The notes below the pieces were generated by a model. That model was not told where the DNA came from. It ran no database searches and saw only the letters and a program-made list of their open reading frames with translations. This document shows, in pieces, positions 5,768 through 7,703 of a stretch of DNA of 7,703 nucleotides (its first letter is position 1; every line of letters begins with the position of its first letter). This DNA is from Actinomycetes bacterium (lineage in GTDB: Bacteria > Actinomycetota > Acidimicrobiia > Acidimicrobiales > Microtrichaceae), in contig JAEXGP010000377.1 of the NCBI GenBank assembly GCA_023450775.1, positions 1 through 7,703 on the forward strand, given 5' to 3'. Both the position numbers and the translations under genes were made by a program.

Positions 5768-6389
5768 GCTCGGGCACCGCGGCGGCCTTGCGGTCCGCCT
5801 CGCACGCCGTGCGCACGTGGCAGCCCTTGAGGTGGTCGTTCACCAGCCCGACGGACTGCATGGCGGCGTAGGCGGTGGTCGGCCCGACGAAGCGGAAGCC
5901 CAGGCGCTTGAGCTCCTTGGAGAGCGCGACCGACTCGTCGGTCCGGGCCGGGAGCTGGTGCAGGTCCGTCGGGGCGGTCCGGCCCCGACGGCGCGGTTCG
6001 AACGACCACACGAGGGCCGCGAGCGAGCCGTAGCGGTCCTGCGTGGCGAGGACGGCCGAGGCGTTGTCGATGGCCGCGGTGATCTTGCCGCGGTGGCGGA
6101 CGATGCCGGCGTCGGCCAACAGCCGCCCGACGTCGGCCTCCGTGTAGCCGGCCACGATCGCGGGGTCGAAGCCGTCGAACGCGGCACGGAAGTTCTCCCG
6201 CTTCCGGAGGATGGTCAGCCACGACAGGCCCGACTGGAACCCCTCCAGGCAGAGCTTCTCGTACAGACGGACGTCGTCGAGGACCGGTCGACCCCACTCG
6301 TCGTCGTGGTAGGAGGCGTAGTCCGCGGTGCTCGCCCCCCATGGGCACCGACGCCGCCCGTCGTCGCACTTGACCAGTCCTGTCTCCAT
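5751..6389 (-). CDS. tag: DNA-3-methyladenine glycosylase I
   Basis: Base-excision repair enzyme that removes 3-methyladenine from alkylated DNA, 212 aa from the chosen start. Zinc ligands match E. coli Tag in kind and spacing: C15 and H28 (13 apart, as C4/H17) near the N-terminus, H186 and C190 in NDHLKGC near the C-terminus. The catalytic glutamate is E49 in CLEGFQ, with W57 in GLSW. YHDDEWG (27-33), LRKRENFR (61-68) and IVRHRGKI (96-103) are conserved. The helix-hairpin-helix region lies between. The ATG at 6389 has GGGAG five bases upstream and aligns best with the family N-terminus. An ATG at 6404 (AGGGAG, spacing 5) and a GTG at 6410 are alternatives adding 5 or 7 residues. The gene overlaps the exporter tail-to-tail. 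A short variable C-terminal tail (191-212) is not part of the core. Confidence 0.94.
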   Translation of the reverse strand: METGLVKCDDGRRRCPWGASTADYASYHDDEWGRPVLDDVRLYEKLCLEGFQSGLSWLTILRKRENFRAAFDGFDPAIVAGYTEADVGRLLADAGIVRHRGKITAAIDNASAVLATQDRYGSLAALVWSFEPRRRGRTAPTDLHQLPARTDESVALSKELKRLGFRFVGPTTAYAAMQSVGLVNDHLKGCHVRTACEADRKAAAVPELSSSG

Positions 6390-6415
6390 GGGTGCTCCCA
6401 ACATGCCCACTCCCT

Positions 6416-6465
6416 GCTCCCGGCCGCGCCCGGCGCGGCGGCTCCCGGCCGCGCGGCGCGCGGTG
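6416..6465. repeat. Imperfect 25-bp tandem duplication upstream of tag
   Basis: Two adjacent 25-bp units (6416-6440 and 6441-6465) match at 21 of 25 positions; the first 14 bases, GCTCCCGGCCGCGC, are identical. The first unit contains the perfect inverted repeat GCCGCGC-CCG-GCGCGGC (6423-6439). In the tag transcript this GC hairpin would sit only a few bases upstream of the ribosome-binding sequences, so it may affect translation. Chance GC-rich similarity is possible. Confidence 0.5.
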
Positions 6466-6506
6466 GTTCCGAGGGAAGCGGGACGCCGCGACGGCGGCGC
6501 AGGAGC

Positions 6507-6512
6507 AACGTA
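6507..6512 (-). promoter_or_regulatory. Weak -10 candidate for tag
   Basis: TACGTT on the minus strand fits TANNNT and is the only such box seen upstream of tag in this GC-rich gap. It would give a 5' leader of about 110 bases carrying the tandem duplication and hairpin. No convincing -35 accompanies it. Confidence 0.2.
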
Positions 6513-6525
6513 GCGACGCCGTGTG

Positions 6526-6568
6526 ACGGTCGGGAGCTCTCAGGGAACTCTGCGGATCGTCCCACCGT
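6526..6568. promoter_or_regulatory. Interrupted inverted repeat upstream of dioxygenase gene
   Basis: ACGGTCGGGA (6526-6535) pairs with TCCCACCGT (6560-6568) over 9 bp with one bulged base (C6531), around a 24-base spacer. Inside lies GGAAC (6544-6548), then 17 bases, then CGTGG (6566-6570), which loosely resembles an ECF sigma promoter (GGAAC, N16-17, CGT). It is 30 bases before the dioxygenase start. Either an operator or a promoter is possible; neither is firm. Confidence 0.25.
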
Positions 6569-6598
6569 GGCTTCATCCCCGTCCCCCACGATGGACCC

Positions 6599-7486
6599 AT
6601 GGACGCAGACCACATCCCGAACGACACCGCGACCGAGGGGCACGACCGTGCCGCCGACGCCGAGACCGTCGCCATCGCCGGCCGACGGCGGGCGCTGGCG
6701 ATCATCGGCGGAGCGGGCCTGGCCGGGTTCGCAGCCGTCGCGGCCGCCTGCTCGCCCGGCACCGCCGACCCGGTCGCCGGCGGATCGGGCGGCACCGACT
6801 CGACCACGACGACCGCGGCCGGGGGGTCGTCGACGACGGTCGACACCGGTGCGAGCTGCACGAAGATCCCCGACGAGACCGCCGGGCCCTACCCGGGGGA
6901 CGGATCGAACGGCCAGCAGGTCCTGACCCAGGACGGCGTCGTCCGCTCCGACATCCGCTCGAGCTTCGGGAGCTCCACCACCACGGTGGACGGCATCCCG
7001 CTGACGGTGCACCTGGACGTGTCCGACACGGCGAACGGCTGCGACCCGCTGGAGGGTGCGGCGGTGTACCTCTGGCACGCCGACACCCAGGGCCGCTACT
7101 CGATGTACTCGAACGGCGTCACGAACGAGAACTACCTCCGGGGGGTGCAGGTCACCGACGCCGACGGCCGGGTCACGTTCAGCACCGTCGTCCCCGGCTG
7201 CTACGACGGTCGCTGGCCCCACATCCACTTCGAGGTGTACCCGGACGTCGGCTCGATCACGAACGCGCGCAACTCGATCAAGACGTCGCAGCTGGCGTTC
7301 CCGATGGCGATGCTGACGACGGCCTACGCGTCCTCGTCGCTGTACCCCACCAGCACCTCCAACCTGAGCCGGGTGTCCCTGGAGAACGACAACGTGTTCG
7401 GTGACGACGACGGCGTCCACCAGGTGGCGACGATGACGGGCGACCCGTCCTCGGGCTACACCGCCACCCTGGCCGTGCCGGTCTGA
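6599..7486 (+). CDS. Exported intradiol ring-cleavage dioxygenase-like lipoprotein
   Basis: Predicted non-haem Fe(III) intradiol dioxygenase, 295 aa. The N-terminus has an arginine cluster RRR (29-31) and a hydrophobic stretch (32-50) ending VAAAC with C51, fitting a Tat-type lipoprotein signal anchored outside the membrane. A Gly/Thr/Ser-rich linker (about 60-86) follows. The catalytic domain begins at PDETAGPYPGDG (91-102), the usual intradiol N-terminal motif. The four iron ligands are recognisable: Y167 (GRYS) and Y202, H208 and H210 in PGCYDGRWPHIHFEVY (199-214). Classical catechol enzymes are cytoplasmic; exported relatives are known in actinomycetes and their substrates are mostly undefined. 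No aromatic-degradation genes are nearby. No Shine-Dalgarno precedes the ATG, and no other start in frame would keep the signal. The fold and ligands are clear; the reaction is inferred. Confidence 0.9.
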   Translation: MDADHIPNDTATEGHDRAADAETVAIAGRRRALAIIGGAGLAGFAAVAAACSPGTADPVAGGSGGTDSTTTTAAGGSSTTVDTGASCTKIPDETAGPYPGDGSNGQQVLTQDGVVRSDIRSSFGSSTTTVDGIPLTVHLDVSDTANGCDPLEGAAVYLWHADTQGRYSMYSNGVTNENYLRGVQVTDADGRVTFSTVVPGCYDGRWPHIHFEVYPDVGSITNARNSIKTSQLAFPMAMLTTAYASSSLYPTSTSNLSRVSLENDNVFGDDDGVHQVATMTGDPSSGYTATLAVPV

Positions 7487-7506
7487 CGGGACGCCGCCGC
7501 CGGCCC

Positions 7507-7532
7507 GGACCCGGTCCCGGTCAGCCGGGTCC
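7507..7532. terminator. Convergent GC hairpin, possible bidirectional terminator
   Basis: GGACCCGG (7507-7514) pairs perfectly with CCGGGTCC (7525-7532) around a 10-base loop. It lies 20 bases after the dioxygenase stop and spans the stop codon of the gene arriving on the other strand, the place expected for a shared terminator. It lacks a T-run on either side, as is common in high-GC actinobacteria. Confidence 0.4.
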
Positions 7533-7703
7533 ACCCGGAGGGCCGGTGGGCGGGCCGGTCGGAGGGCCGGTCGGAGCGGTCGCCCCCGGGGGGACCGGAG
7601 CTCCCGGGCCCGACCCGCCGGACGGCGTCCACTCGCTGACGCGGGTCGAGTAGCCGCTCTGCTGGGGCATCGAGCCGGTGGCGAGCACGTACTCGAACTG
7701 CTG
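7521..7703 (-). CDS. C-terminal fragment of unrecognised protein with Pro/Gly/Thr tail
   Basis: A minus-strand frame open to the right edge of the window and ending in TGA at 7523-7521; 60 residues are visible. It starts with QQFEYVLATGSMPQQSGYST and continues with RVSEWTPSGG, which looks like a folded-domain end rather than random GC translation. A low-complexity tail then carries TGPP repeats (APTGPPTGPPTGPPGGPG). Such tails are common in surface or secreted actinobacterial proteins, but no signal, anchor or domain can be judged from this part. I do not recognise the family. It converges on the dioxygenase gene with 34 bp between the stops. Confidence 0.65.
   Translation of the reverse strand, partial: QQFEYVLATGSMPQQSGYSTRVSEWTPSGGSGPGAPVPPGATAPTGPPTGPPTGPPGGPG
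7537..7572. repeat. Three 12-bp tandem units coding the TGPP tail
   Basis: Three consecutive 12-base units based on GGAGGGCCGGTC differ by one or two bases (7537-7548, 7549-7560, 7561-7572). A more diverged piece follows. They keep the minus-strand frame and encode four-residue TGPP repeats, so copy number can change by slippage without a frameshift. Confidence 0.7.

Noticed and set aside
5620..7534. Long minus-strand frames (to 6861 and from 6215) and a long plus-strand frame (5655-6926) across tag and the dioxygenase
   Set aside because: They mix Arg/Pro/Ala-rich translation with out-of-frame copies of tag, the exporter and the dioxygenase, and contain no domains of their own.
1..7703. A defence system, biosynthetic cluster, CRISPR array or mobile island
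   Set aside because: No repeat-spacer array, integrase, nuclease/ATPase pair or synthase genes; the genes look like ordinary housekeeping and catabolic functions with uniform codon use.

Overview
The window is very GC-rich (roughly 70% by eye) and densely coded. It looks like an ordinary chromosomal segment of a high-GC actinomycete. The gene content (an MprB-like sensor kinase, crotonase and SDR acyl-CoA enzymes, a DUF2804 protein, and a Tat-type lipoprotein intradiol dioxygenase) and several starts with a -10-like box placed for leaderless transcription fit Actinomycetota, possibly Acidimicrobiia. The class is an inference; no marker gene is present. I see no tRNA, rRNA, CRISPR array, phage gene or insertion sequence.

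Layout from left to right: (1) the 3' part of a membrane sensor histidine kinase (+), cut by the left edge. (2) A 56-bp nested palindrome starting two bases after the kinase stop, followed by a putative leaderless promoter. (3) Two + strand genes 25 bp apart: a crotonase-fold enzyme whose active-site residues look like an isomerase, and an SDR whose catalytic tyrosine is displaced exactly as in 2,4-dienoyl-CoA reductases. Together they look like an auxiliary module for beta-oxidation of unsaturated fatty acids. (4) A convergent DUF2804 gene (-). (5) A divergent, AT-rich operator/promoter region driving a MarR regulator and an MFS exporter (+), overlapping by 4 bp: a typical self-regulated efflux operon. 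(6) A DNA-3-methyladenine glycosylase I gene (-), whose 3' end overlaps the exporter's by 17 bp. Its upstream region holds an imperfect 25-bp tandem duplication and a GC hairpin. (7) An exported intradiol-dioxygenase-like lipoprotein (+). (8) The 3' end of an unrecognised gene (-) with a Pro/Gly/Thr-repeat tail, cut by the right edge, with a convergent hairpin across its stop codon.

The most unusual signal is the nested palindrome at 995-1050. It can be drawn as one 28-bp stem or as a closed three-arm cloverleaf. All of its mismatches become G-U pairs in RNA read from the minus strand. No clear new multi-gene system was found; the remaining points of interest are enzyme-level and regulatory.
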